A stretch of DNA of 20,833 nucleotides from an uncultured Collinsella sp. (GTDB taxonomy: Bacteria > Actinomycetota > Coriobacteriia > Coriobacteriales > Coriobacteriaceae). The notes under the pieces were generated by a model. The model was not told where the DNA came from. It worked only from the letters and a program-made list of their open reading frames with translations, and made no database searches. The translations under genes and the position numbers were made by a program. Location: the NCBI GenBank assembly GCA_900544205.1, contig UQUG01000031.1:1-20833 (forward strand). Reading direction: 5' to 3'. Below are positions 6,703 through 14,397 of this stretch, piece by piece (position 1 is the first letter of the stretch; each line of letters starts with the position of its first letter).

Positions 6703-6795
6703 CGCTTGTTGCGGCGCAAATGCCTTCCACCGTCCGCACCGCGCGTGCGCCTACGGACCTTAAACCGAACCTCATACGAGTCAAAAACGCGATGA
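6699..6795 (-). pseudogene. Truncated copy of the small membrane protein gene
   Basis: The minus strand encodes FDSYEVRFKVRRRTRGADGG followed by RHLRRNKRK, closely matching the C-terminal half of the 49-residue protein at 6213-6362. The membrane helix, start codon and ribosome-binding site are missing. The stop codon has changed so the frame runs on. It is therefore a remnant carried along by the 250-bp duplication. Exact edges are approximate. Confidence 0.65.
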
Positions 6796-6838
6796 CGGAT
6801 GAGTCCGCATCGGACGGTGGAAGCTGCCTGTGTTGTCC

Positions 6839-6877
6839 AAAAAGAACGGGGCAGACTCCAGTGCGGAGTCTGCCCCG
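6839..6877 (-). terminator. Strong terminator of the pilin operon
   Basis: A perfect 13-bp stem (CGGGGCAGACTCC at 6847-6859 with GGAGTCTGCCCCG at 6865-6877) has a 5-nt loop. Read on the minus strand it is followed by TTCTTTTTGG. It lies about 100 bases after the major pilin stop and should end transcription of the three-gene pilin operon before the duplicated RNA region. Confidence 0.85.
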
Positions 6878-6976
6878 AAAAAAAATGGCAAAGCAAGAAC
6901 GTGGATGGACGAGAAAAGTGTCCGCAAGTCTCATGGCCATCACATCCCACCTGCCAAAAGGATGGGTGAGCGAGCG

Positions 6977-8746
6977 TTACTCCTGCTCGGACTCCTCGGC
7001 CTGCTTACGGCTGCGGATGAGGTGCGCCACGCCGATGCACAGCACCGCGCCGCCAGCAATCCAAGTAAAGGTCACGCCGTTGAGACCGGTCAGCGGGAGG
7101 TTGGAGCCCTTCTTATTCTCGACGGTAAGGGTGACGGTACCATCAGTCTGAGTATCGTCATTAAGGATAACGAGGTCGGAAGTCTCCGCCGTCCTGGTGA
7201 CTGTCACGGTCTGTGCCTCTTCCTCGGTTTTATGAAGACTGTCTGCACTAGACGCCTGAGTCGAGATCGTGAAAGTGAAGTCCTTCAGCGAATTGTAGTT
7301 GCCGAGGGCAGTCTGCTCATGAACGGTGTAAGTACCGGCGTCAAGTCCCTTGATGTAAATTTCGCCATTTCCATCAGTGAAGAACTCATGCGGCGTTTCA
7401 CCAAGGTTGCCATGTTCCTGAACGTATTTGTTCTTAGAAGCGCTGCCGTCCGCATTGTCATCAGGAACGGTAGCCTGGATGGTAAATCCGACATTCTGGA
7501 GCTTGTTCTTGCTTTCGTGATCTTGCTTGACGAGTTTGAGCGCATAGGTGTAGTCGCGAACAGTATCGGGCACGGACTCACCCCTGCCATTGCTCATGGG
7601 GTTGTTGGAGTAGATGAGCTTGACGGTATTCTCGTTACCCTCGCCGCCAACAGTAACCATCTCAGCCTTCACGGGATCGAGCATGGCGGCATACTCGACG
7701 AAAATCTTCGTGTCCTTGGTGAGGTTGGACACGGCGGTCTTGAGGTCATCGAACTTAACGGTCAAGATTTGACCCGCGCCGTTTGCACCGCCCGTGAGTT
7801 CGGGAGTGCATGCAGAAGTAATATCCACAGCGCTGTCGCGATTATTGCCAGCATATACCTTAATGGAGCCCTCTTTAACCGTCAGGCCAGCAGAAAGCTC
7901 ATCATGAAACTCGTAGTAGTAGCTATCGAACGAGGCCACGTTTTCGGCAACGGTGCCGGTTAGCTGATATTGAACATTCTGACCAACCTGTGAGTCAGCC
8001 TTGTCGGCCCAATCGCTGTTGGGTTTGTCGTCCTTAATCTTCTTTGTAACCGTAGGAATGCCGGTCTTCTCGGTAACCTCAACAGCACTGCCGCCCACGA
8101 CAGCGAAGATCGGCGACGTACCAGTCTGCTTTTTGCCGGAATGTTCATCCGCACTGCCGATAGAGCCAGCGTCAGTCAGGAAGAGATAGTAGCCAGGGTT
8201 CTCAAAAGAAACTGAGGTATCTGCGGCGAAAGCAGCGCTAGTAGCCCCCTTTGGCTTGGTAGGTGCAGTGTTCTTGAGCAAGTCGGCAATCTTATCGAGC
8301 AAATCGCCATTGTTCACAACCCAAGAAGCGTTCTTGAGATTCGCAGCCATCCAGTCAGCAACATCCTGCGCGGTGGGATTTTCAGTGGGAATTTTCGGAT
8401 TAGTGGAATCATAGTCAGTGCTGCCCTGAATAGCAGCAATGATGGCGTTCCGGGTGTCAAGTGTCACATCGGCGTTCCATTCGACATCAGAAACGACCTT
8501 GTTGCCTGAGTCAGTCCCATCAACCACCTTGGCTTTAAAAATCTGATAGGCAACAAACTGAGTCTTTTTTTCCGGATTCGCGGCGTCCGTGTTATTTTCA
8601 TCTTGCTTGATCGTGATGCTATTGGTCGAACCCGCCGCATCATCAGCAAACGCCATGGTCACCGGGGCCATGACTCCACCGAAGCTCAGCGCTGCTGTGA
8701 GGCCGGCGGTTACTGCCAGGCGTGCGATGTTCTTGCTCATGCTCAT
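6977..8746 (-). CDS. Probable major pilin, LPLTG-anchored (isopeptide fimbrial protein)
   Basis: This is a cell-wall-sorted pilin of the SpaA/FimA kind, 589 residues from the chosen start. I chose the ATG at 8746 (MSMSKNIARL) because GAGGAAAAG precedes it and a signal peptide follows at once (about 1-34, ending MAFA). An N-terminal domain (VAYQIFKAKVV) is followed by GIPTVTKKIK near 230-238, a likely pilin-motif lysine. A D2-type isopeptide fimbrial domain starts VQYQLTGTVAENVASFDSYY. A C-terminal domain has an E-box-like YTVHEQTA (473-480). LPLTG lies at 550-554, then a membrane helix and a charged tail. Its last place in the operon, LPLTG motif and linkage lysine suggest it is the shaft subunit; this is inferred. 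Codons are more AT-rich than in the next pilin gene. Confidence 0.9.
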   Translation of the reverse strand: MSMSKNIARLAVTAGLTAALSFGGVMAPVTMAFADDAAGSTNSITIKQDENNTDAANPEKKTQFVAYQIFKAKVVDGTDSGNKVVSDVEWNADVTLDTRNAIIAAIQGSTDYDSTNPKIPTENPTAQDVADWMAANLKNASWVVNNGDLLDKIADLLKNTAPTKPKGATSAAFAADTSVSFENPGYYLFLTDAGSIGSADEHSGKKQTGTSPIFAVVGGSAVEVTEKTGIPTVTKKIKDDKPNSDWADKADSQVGQNVQYQLTGTVAENVASFDSYYYEFHDELSAGLTVKEGSIKVYAGNNRDSAVDITSACTPELTGGANGAGQILTVKFDDLKTAVSNLTKDTKIFVEYAAMLDPVKAEMVTVGGEGNENTVKLIYSNNPMSNGRGESVPDTVRDYTYALKLVKQDHESKNKLQNVGFTIQATVPDDNADGSASKNKYVQEHGNLGETPHEFFTDGNGEIYIKGLDAGTYTVHEQTALGNYNSLKDFTFTISTQASSADSLHKTEEEAQTVTVTRTAETSDLVILNDDTQTDGTVTLTVENKKGSNLPLTGLNGVTFTWIAGGAVLCIGVAHLIRSRKQAEESEQE

Positions 8747-8829
8747 CTTCTTTTCCTCTGCTTTCTGCCCGAATTCCATTTGATCTAAATCTGTCTGTCT
8801 GTGTCTTAGCATCTACTTCGCTACGTCTC

Positions 8830-8848
8830 GCCCCGCTCTCTGTGGGGC
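8830..8848 (-). promoter_or_regulatory. Small hairpin between accessory and major pilin genes
   Basis: GCCCC (8830-8834) pairs with GGGGC (8844-8848) in the 108-bp gap between the two pilin genes. There is no T-tract, so it is not a clear terminator. It could be an RNA processing or stabilising element that favours the major pilin message. Weak evidence. Confidence 0.3.
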
Positions 8849-8854
8849 TGCCAG

Positions 8855-10525
8855 CTACTCTTTATGGCTGCCACCTCCCCGCTTGACCAGGAGCGCGACC
8901 ACGATGAGCGCGGCTCCGGCGACCGCTGCGGCGGCCGCGGCGTACATTGCCATATCGCCAGTCGAGGGCATAAAGCCTCCGGTGGTAATGCTAGGGGGCG
9001 TGCCGGTGGGCGTGTTGATGAGCGACGCCTCCAGGCTGCCCGTCGACCCGTCCGCGCTGTCGGCGCGCAGGGGCGACTCGGCCGTGACGGTGAGTTTGGG
9101 CTTGGCGGCGGTCACCTGGTCGACGTCCAGGCCCTCGGCCGTAACCGTCACCGTACGTTTGCCCTCAAAGGCGGTGTAGCCCTTGGGCGCCTTGAGCTCG
9201 CGGACCTCCAGCTTGCCCGAGTCCACGCCCGAGACGGTCACGCGGCCGTCCTCGCCCGTGGTGACGGTGGCCTTGTCCTCCGCATCCCACGTGCCGTCGG
9301 CCGCCAGCGTGCGACCGCGGTCGTCGGCGATGCTCAGGACCGCCCCGGCAAGCGGCTTGTCGCCGTCGCTGCCGCGCTTGGTGAGCGCGAGATCCCAGGT
9401 GTAGGCGCACGCATCGTCGCTCGGCGTGCTGGTGAAGTCGGCGTCGCCGGACTGGTCGGCAAAGGGAGAGCGCGGGTAGCGCAGGTAGGCCTCGTTGGGG
9501 TTGCCCTTCGCGATGCCGTGGTTGCACGCGCTGTTGAGCGGCGCGTTGTACACGGCGACCACGCGGGCGCCCGCGGTAAAGGCGTCGGCCCCGCCGAGCG
9601 CGGCAATCAGGTCGCCGGTGCGCACGGTGAAGGTCTTGCCGTCGACCGCTACCTTGGTGGCGCACTGGGCCGTGATGTCGGCCCAGCCCTTCGCGGGCTC
9701 GGTGCCGGCGCGGCCGTCCTTGCCGGTCTGGACCGCGTCAAAGCCGCCGTCCGCGCCCGCCGCCACGTACACGCGCACGCTCGCGGCCACCTTGGAGGGG
9801 TCGAGCCCCGCGCTCATGGTGTCGACGAACCGCACCATGTAGGTGTCGTAGGCGGTGAGCCCCGCCGGGACCGTGGCAGAGAGGCGCCAGTACAGGTCGT
9901 CGGCAACCGTGGCGTCGGCGGCCTTCTGCCATGCGGCGGTGCTGTCCTCCAGCACGTGTTTTTGGACCTTGGGGGTCGCCGCCTTGGGCTTGACGGTAAC
10001 GGCGCTGCCGCCGACCAGGGTCATGATCGGCGCGGTGCCGGCCTCGCCCTGGGCGATGGCGTCGCCGTCGGCGACGATGAGCCAGTAGCCGCAGGGCAGC
10101 TCGGCCGCCGTGCCCGCGTTAAGGGCCACGAACTCGGCGCCAGAGCTCTGGAGTGAACGAGCGAGCTGTGCGCTCAGCGCGCTCGTAAGGTGGGAATCGG
10201 TGTTGAGCCACTCGGCAGCTTCCTGCGCGGTGGTCTGGGAATTGGGCATGCCGGCGCTGTGCAGCACGGGCAGGGCGGCGTCGCGCACAGCGTCGCTTGC
10301 CCAGACGAGGTCGGTGGCAATCTTGGCGTCGCTGTCGCCGTCGACGACGTTGGCGCTAAAGATCTGGTAGGCGTCGTAGCTGCTCGCCACGGTGCCGCTC
10401 ACCGTGATGGAACCGGTCGAGGTCGGCGCGGCCTGCGCGGATGCGGGGAACACAACCGCGCAGGTGCCGATCAGGAGGGCAAGCAGCGCAAACAAGATCG
10501 GGAAGGAGCAAACTTTTTTATTCAC
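8855..10525 (-). CDS. Accessory (minor or basal) pilin, MPSTG-anchored
   Basis: A 556-residue pilin. I start it at the GTG at 10525 (VNKKVCSFPILFALLALL). GGGAGGT lies eight bases upstream, a signal peptide begins at once (about 1-33, cutting near ASAQA), and the gene overlaps the previous stop by eight bases. It has an N-terminal domain (YDAYQIFSANVV), TPKVQKHV at 184-191 and a D2-like isopeptide fimbrial domain at about 206-343. A SpaA-type domain at about 376-463 carries a textbook E-box, LEVRELKAPKGY (439-450). The sorting signal MPSTG (519-523) is a less usual LPXTG variant, followed by an Ala-rich helix and KRGGGSHKE. It is visibly more GC-rich than both neighbours, suggesting a different history. 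Whether it is basal or decorates the shaft cannot be told from sequence. Confidence 0.88.
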   Translation of the reverse strand: MNKKVCSFPILFALLALLIGTCAVVFPASAQAAPTSTGSITVSGTVASSYDAYQIFSANVVDGDSDAKIATDLVWASDAVRDAALPVLHSAGMPNSQTTAQEAAEWLNTDSHLTSALSAQLARSLQSSGAEFVALNAGTAAELPCGYWLIVADGDAIAQGEAGTAPIMTLVGGSAVTVKPKAATPKVQKHVLEDSTAAWQKAADATVADDLYWRLSATVPAGLTAYDTYMVRFVDTMSAGLDPSKVAASVRVYVAAGADGGFDAVQTGKDGRAGTEPAKGWADITAQCATKVAVDGKTFTVRTGDLIAALGGADAFTAGARVVAVYNAPLNSACNHGIAKGNPNEAYLRYPRSPFADQSGDADFTSTPSDDACAYTWDLALTKRGSDGDKPLAGAVLSIADDRGRTLAADGTWDAEDKATVTTGEDGRVTVSGVDSGKLEVRELKAPKGYTAFEGKRTVTVTAEGLDVDQVTAAKPKLTVTAESPLRADSADGSTGSLEASLINTPTGTPPSITTGGFMPSTGDMAMYAAAAAAVAGAALIVVALLVKRGGGSHKE

Positions 10526-13500
10526 GACGCTTACCTCCCTTCGCATTCGCCTTGCGACGAATGTGCATCCAGGCCGCAGCAGCGCAAAGCACCGCCGCGC
10601 CGGCAAGGTACGTCAGAGTGACGCCCGACATACCAGAAAGGGGCAAAGAAGTGGAGTAGGTGTTGGTGAAGGTGGGGGTGGAAGTGTCGGTGAGGTCGTG
10701 GTCATCGGTATCGGCGTTTTCCCACTCACCTTTGGAGTTAACGGTTCCCTTCCTGTAGGTCACTTCACATTTAATCGTCTTATCAGGCTGAACAGTTGCC
10801 TTGGCCGCAATCTTGTAGACCGAATGGTCGTACGTGTAGTGCGAGAACTGCGAACCGTCGGTTTTCTCGCGCACATAGTACGTAAAGGTCTTGAAAGGGC
10901 CACCCGTGGAGCCGCCCGGGTCGTCGGGATTATTCCTGATATCAGAGAGCGAGTACTTGAGCTCAATCGTTTCATTGCTTTTGTCCTTGAACGAAAGCGT
11001 CTGCGTCTTCTCAGGACCAGAGGTCACGGCAGTACCGATGATGTTTTTAAATTCGCTGTCTTTCGCAAGTTGAAGCGTAAACGCCTTCATCTCGCCACCC
11101 TCAACGACCTTAGTCGCCTTAGGAGTCCAGGAGACGGGAGACACGATTTTGTTGGTAAAGGTCGGTTTCTTACTGTTACCGATAGTAACCGTAGTCTTCG
11201 TGCTATCTTGTGAGCTATCTTGTGGGATGTCAACGGAATAGCTTCCGGAACCAAGTGGTTTGAAGTCGGGATCCTTCTCTGTCTTTTTAGAAACGGTTAT
11301 TTCTTTTACCTTGTAATAATTAATAGGAATCGACATGAGATATTTAGTGTCGGATGGATTGTCCTCAACTTTTACCACGATCTTGTAAATGGTCTCGTCG
11401 AATTTGGTATTCGATTCGTTTTCGCCGCTGATGGGTTCCTCAACTAGATAGAAAACGTATTGTCCCGAAGAATAGTCCTTGCCAGAGTCGAAGGTGATAT
11501 TGCCGTTTGTTTGATCAACAGGCGCCTCGCCCGCAACACTGCAATCGCCCATATCAAATGTGTCGTCATCTTTCCAAGAAGGCTCGATGTCACCATCCTG
11601 GCGCAGCAACTTAAATCTGTAATTGTGCGTGCTAAGGCCTTGCGAGATTCCCTTTTCATCTTTAAGCACCTTGGTGGCATTGAGCTTCATGCTCGGATAA
11701 ACACTCAGATCCTTGACCTCGCCAACGACAAGATCGCCGTTGGTCATGATGCCGCCACCGTGGGTGTAGGAATAGTTGCCACTGATAATGGTCGTAGCCG
11801 CTGTCTGCGCCTTTCCCATGGCATCGGCAGTCGGATGGGCCTCAAGACCGAACATGTACTTGGCCTCGGCGCCGCCATTTGGCTCAATGGTGATCTTCTC
11901 GCCGTCGCAAGTGCCCTGCCAACCAGCCGAGTCGCCGCCGAGCATCTTGCCGAGCACAACTGCAATTGTCGAGTTCGCACCATCTTTTTTACGCACCAGG
12001 AAGAAATCCTTATGGCCGAATTTTTTGAAGGGCTCGGTAATGTACTCGGAGTTACTATCCTCGTTCTTCCCATATCCGCCGGCAGAGTAGTGTTCACCAT
12101 TATTATCTTTATTGTTATAAATAGCGGCACCGTTGGAATGCGAAACGATTGTTTCGCCCGTAGGGCAAGCGCCAACGCCGCCGCCCCAGCCGCCAGCCTC
12201 ATTTTCGGCAATCAACGTCTTTACGATATTGAGCTTGCCGCCCTTCTGGATAAAGACGCCACCGCCGCCCCAGTCGCCGCCGCGATCCTTACCCGTCATA
12301 GTCTTGTTGTTCGTAATGTAAATCTTGCTGTTCTCACCAGCGCTAATTGTTGCCATCGTACCAGTGTTGTCACCGCCAGCGATACGCAAACCGCCGCCCT
12401 CAGCGTTCTCCGCCACGTTGCCGGCAATCGTGCCGCCAGTCATTTCAAACTCGATGGTCTGGTTGTAAAAACCAGCGTAAACGCCGCCGGCAGCCTCATG
12501 GGAGTAGTTAGCAGTAACTGAGCCACCCGTTATACTGAGCTTGCCACCATTTACACATGCAATGCCACCGCCACCGAGCAGGCCATTGTTAAACGATTCA
12601 GAGATATTGGAATCGACACGATTGTTAGTAATGCTTGCCGAATCGCTGATACTAACGCAAGCATTTTTGGTAAAGACGCCGCCGCCATAACCATTTTCGG
12701 GACTGCCGCCGCTGTTGCAAGTGTTTTCATACGTAGCGTTGCCAGAGATAATTCCGCCCGTAAGCTTCAGGGTGGCTCCCTTGTCAGCATAGATGCCGCC
12801 GCCAGAACCCGACTTGTTTCCCGCGACCACGCCGCCTGTCATTTCGAGACTGGCATTCGCGCCCGCCTTCTCGCCCGTTATGCACAGGCCACCGCCGTTG
12901 CCATTGGTGACGTAACCGCCTTCGATTTTGACTTTACCCTCAGAAAAAATCACATGGCCGTCATCGCTCAGATTGGCGGCCGTGGTAATCATGCCGCCCT
13001 TGAGATCGAGCGTGCCGCCCTCTTTAACGGTGACCACATGCTTTACGGAACCGCTGTCCGATGCCGCATCAATAGCGCCAAAGCCCGTAACGACATGCCT
13101 GATCGTAGTCTCGGTTGTGCCGAGTCCATCTTGATTGGGCGTGCTCTTGGTCTCAAAGTAAGTAAGACTCTTAGGAGTGCCACTATTTGAGCCGTTTCCT
13201 GTTTCCCATTCCATAGACGCAAGATGACCCGCCGTCGTTTCGACCAGGGTCTGTTCGTCTTTTGTTTTACCTAAATCCTCGATAGTGAGTGTGGCTCCAT
13301 TTTCGACCACAAAGAAGGAGTCTTTGTTGCCGGAACCACGGTAGAGCATGTGTCCCGCAAGATCGATAGCAGTGTCTTTGGTGATGGTGATCTGCTTATC
13401 CGAATAGGCAAAATCCGTCAGTCGGAACTTGCCGCCATTGGTGAACGTCTCAGCAATATTACCTTTCACCTCGTTATAGCCATCGGCACTGACGGTAGCG

Positions 13501-13886
13501 GGAGCGATAGCGTTTTCATCGTTAGTTTCATCATCAGAAGGCTGTGTATCGGAAGGCTGCGCGGCGCCCTTGGCCTCCGCGTCGTCGGACGGCAGTCCCG
13601 CGGCAGCGGCGTCTTCGCTCGCGCCATTCTCGGCATCATCGCTAATCTGCTTTTCGGCACCCCCGTTAGTGGTGCTGTCTACACCAGTAGACTCACTTGA
13701 GGAACCCCCCCCCATCACAGTTTCTTCGGTAGAAACCGTCTGGGCATCGTTGGCAATGGCCTGCGAGATCGGAGGCATGACGAGCGACAGTACCAGGCTC
13801 AAAACGGAGGCTCCGCACAAAACGCCTGCCAGTACACGGCGCGTCGCTTTATTACTCTGCTTAGATTTGTCTGAATTCGCTTTCAT
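10518..13886 (-). CDS. Large LPLSG surface protein, probable pilus tip adhesin
   Basis: A 1122-residue cell-wall-anchored protein. The signal peptide (about 1-45, SQAIA) follows a good ribosome-binding site (GGAGGAG). Next comes a low-complexity acidic Ser/Asp/Glu/Ala stretch (about 48-140). A long Gly/Asn-rich region (about 160-720) has repeating units such as MTGGTIAGN and ITGGSVTANY, typical of a right-handed parallel beta-helix. Two FctA/Spy0128-like domains (about 731-915 and 920-1075) follow. Each starts with an ATKV lysine and ends with a TFTN asparagine, the expected intramolecular isopeptide partners. LPLSG at 1081-1085 is followed by a membrane helix and a basic tail. It is first in the pilin operon. 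A run of nine G at codons 58-61 could switch it on and off. The adhesin role is inferred from size, position and fold. Confidence 0.85.
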   Translation of the reverse strand: MKANSDKSKQSNKATRRVLAGVLCGASVLSLVLSLVMPPISQAIANDAQTVSTEETVMGGGSSSESTGVDSTTNGGAEKQISDDAENGASEDAAAAGLPSDDAEAKGAAQPSDTQPSDDETNDENAIAPATVSADGYNEVKGNIAETFTNGGKFRLTDFAYSDKQITITKDTAIDLAGHMLYRGSGNKDSFFVVENGATLTIEDLGKTKDEQTLVETTAGHLASMEWETGNGSNSGTPKSLTYFETKSTPNQDGLGTTETTIRHVVTGFGAIDAASDSGSVKHVVTVKEGGTLDLKGGMITTAANLSDDGHVIFSEGKVKIEGGYVTNGNGGGLCITGEKAGANASLEMTGGVVAGNKSGSGGGIYADKGATLKLTGGIISGNATYENTCNSGGSPENGYGGGVFTKNACVSISDSASITNNRVDSNISESFNNGLLGGGGIACVNGGKLSITGGSVTANYSHEAAGGVYAGFYNQTIEFEMTGGTIAGNVAENAEGGGLRIAGGDNTGTMATISAGENSKIYITNNKTMTGKDRGGDWGGGGVFIQKGGKLNIVKTLIAENEAGGWGGGVGACPTGETIVSHSNGAAIYNNKDNNGEHYSAGGYGKNEDSNSEYITEPFKKFGHKDFFLVRKKDGANSTIAVVLGKMLGGDSAGWQGTCDGEKITIEPNGGAEAKYMFGLEAHPTADAMGKAQTAATTIISGNYSYTHGGGIMTNGDLVVGEVKDLSVYPSMKLNATKVLKDEKGISQGLSTHNYRFKLLRQDGDIEPSWKDDDTFDMGDCSVAGEAPVDQTNGNITFDSGKDYSSGQYVFYLVEEPISGENESNTKFDETIYKIVVKVEDNPSDTKYLMSIPINYYKVKEITVSKKTEKDPDFKPLGSGSYSVDIPQDSSQDSTKTTVTIGNSKKPTFTNKIVSPVSWTPKATKVVEGGEMKAFTLQLAKDSEFKNIIGTAVTSGPEKTQTLSFKDKSNETIELKYSLSDIRNNPDDPGGSTGGPFKTFTYYVREKTDGSQFSHYTYDHSVYKIAAKATVQPDKTIKCEVTYRKGTVNSKGEWENADTDDHDLTDTSTPTFTNTYSTSLPLSGMSGVTLTYLAGAAVLCAAAAWMHIRRKANAKGGKRRE
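13705..13713 (-). repeat. G9 homopolymer in the tip-protein gene
   Basis: Nine C on the plus strand are nine G on the coding strand, spanning codons 58-61 (Met-Gly-Gly-Gly) just after the signal peptide. Nine keeps the gene in frame. Ten would reach TGA after TTC CTC AAG; eight would reach TAG after CTA CTG GTG. It is the longest G/C run I see in the window. Confidence 0.9.
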
Positions 13887-13915
13887 CGATGTCTCCTCCC
13901 CAAGAGACCGCGATC

Positions 13916-14175
13916 TTGCTCTTTCACTATCAAACGTATCTGCGGAACCTGTAATTACGCACGCTTAGTAATCCATATTGTAACGATTGTTTGAACATCC
14001 GAGCAAGAAAACCAATAGTTTTGTAGCGAATTCTTAATTCTTAATTCTCTTGACATTTGCTCAGATTTACCTTCGTTTATTCGCTATCTAATTTTTGTTT
14101 CTACTGGTAATTTAGTTGCCCATCATTTTTTAATGGCATTAGATTCATTTGCACAGCATTTTGCTCAAGAGCAAA
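13916..14175. promoter_or_regulatory. Cluster of TTGCTC/GAGCAA hexamers upstream of the pilin operon
   Basis: The hexamer TTGCTC or its complement occurs at 13916, 14001, 14057, 14161 and 14169; the last two form the palindrome TTTGCTC-AA-GAGCAAA (14160-14175). Five hits in 260 bases of AT-rich DNA are more than chance would give. They could be binding sites for a pilus regulator. The rest of 13887-14350 holds no gene that I can support. Confidence 0.4.
13977..14006 (-). promoter_or_regulatory. Candidate promoter of the pilin operon
   Basis: On the minus strand TACAAT (13982-13977) is a good -10. TTGCTC at 14006-14001 is a fair -35 at 18-bp spacing. The start would give a leader of about 85 bases before the tip-protein ATG. 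Three AATTCTT-like units (14029-14049) lie just upstream, where an UP element or activator could bind. Confidence 0.4.
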
Positions 14176-14179
14176 CATC

Positions 14180-14210
14180 CCGCTCACAGTCGAAAATCGA
14201 CCGTGAGCGG
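14180..14210. repeat. Strong hairpin upstream of the pilin operon
   Basis: CCGCTCAC-A-GTCGA (14180-14193) pairs with TCGAC-C-GTGAGCGG (14197-14210) around AAA, interrupted by a single A/C mismatch. No T-tract follows on either strand. It lies about 175 bases before the proposed pilin promoter. It may be a terminator remnant or a protein-binding site. Confidence 0.5.
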
Positions 14211-14350
14211 TGGGTCATTAACCGGAAGGAATAACCTACCAAATTGATGAGAATATCTTTAACCCATCGGTGGTTAGAAGTATGATGTTCAGACAACGTT
14301 ATTTGAATTTTCGCGCAGATTTTAGGCATCAATTCGCCCAAATCGCCTGA

Positions 14351-14386
14351 AGCCACCGCAAAGCGCCTGCTCCCTTTGTGGTGGCT
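14351..14386. repeat. CCACCACAA-type 3'-end hairpin, copy 2
   Basis: AGCCACCGCAAAG (14351-14363) pairs with CTTTGTGGTGGCT (14374-14386) with one wobble. It begins 12 bases after the HAD gene's stop. Same family as 3907 and 16815. Confidence 0.7.
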
Positions 14387-14397
14387 CTCCCCCGGCG

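Larger units (their letters stand above)
6538..6795. repeat. 250-bp duplicated unit, copy 2
   Basis: Direct repeat of 6057-6309, with many substitutions but the same order of elements. The divergence suggests an old duplication. The right part carries only the C-terminal half of the small membrane gene. Confidence 0.9.

Noticed and set aside
6830..7963. 377-codon plus-strand frame opposite the major pilin
   Set aside because: It runs antisense through the pilin's coding region and through its terminator; no domain is recognisable.
8864..10156. 430-codon plus-strand frame opposite the accessory pilin
   Set aside because: High-GC antisense frame with low-complexity Arg/Gly/Ala translation.
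14165..14356. 63-codon minus-strand frame
   Set aside because: No ribosome-binding site, no recognisable features, and it runs through the hairpin at 14180-14210; probably chance.
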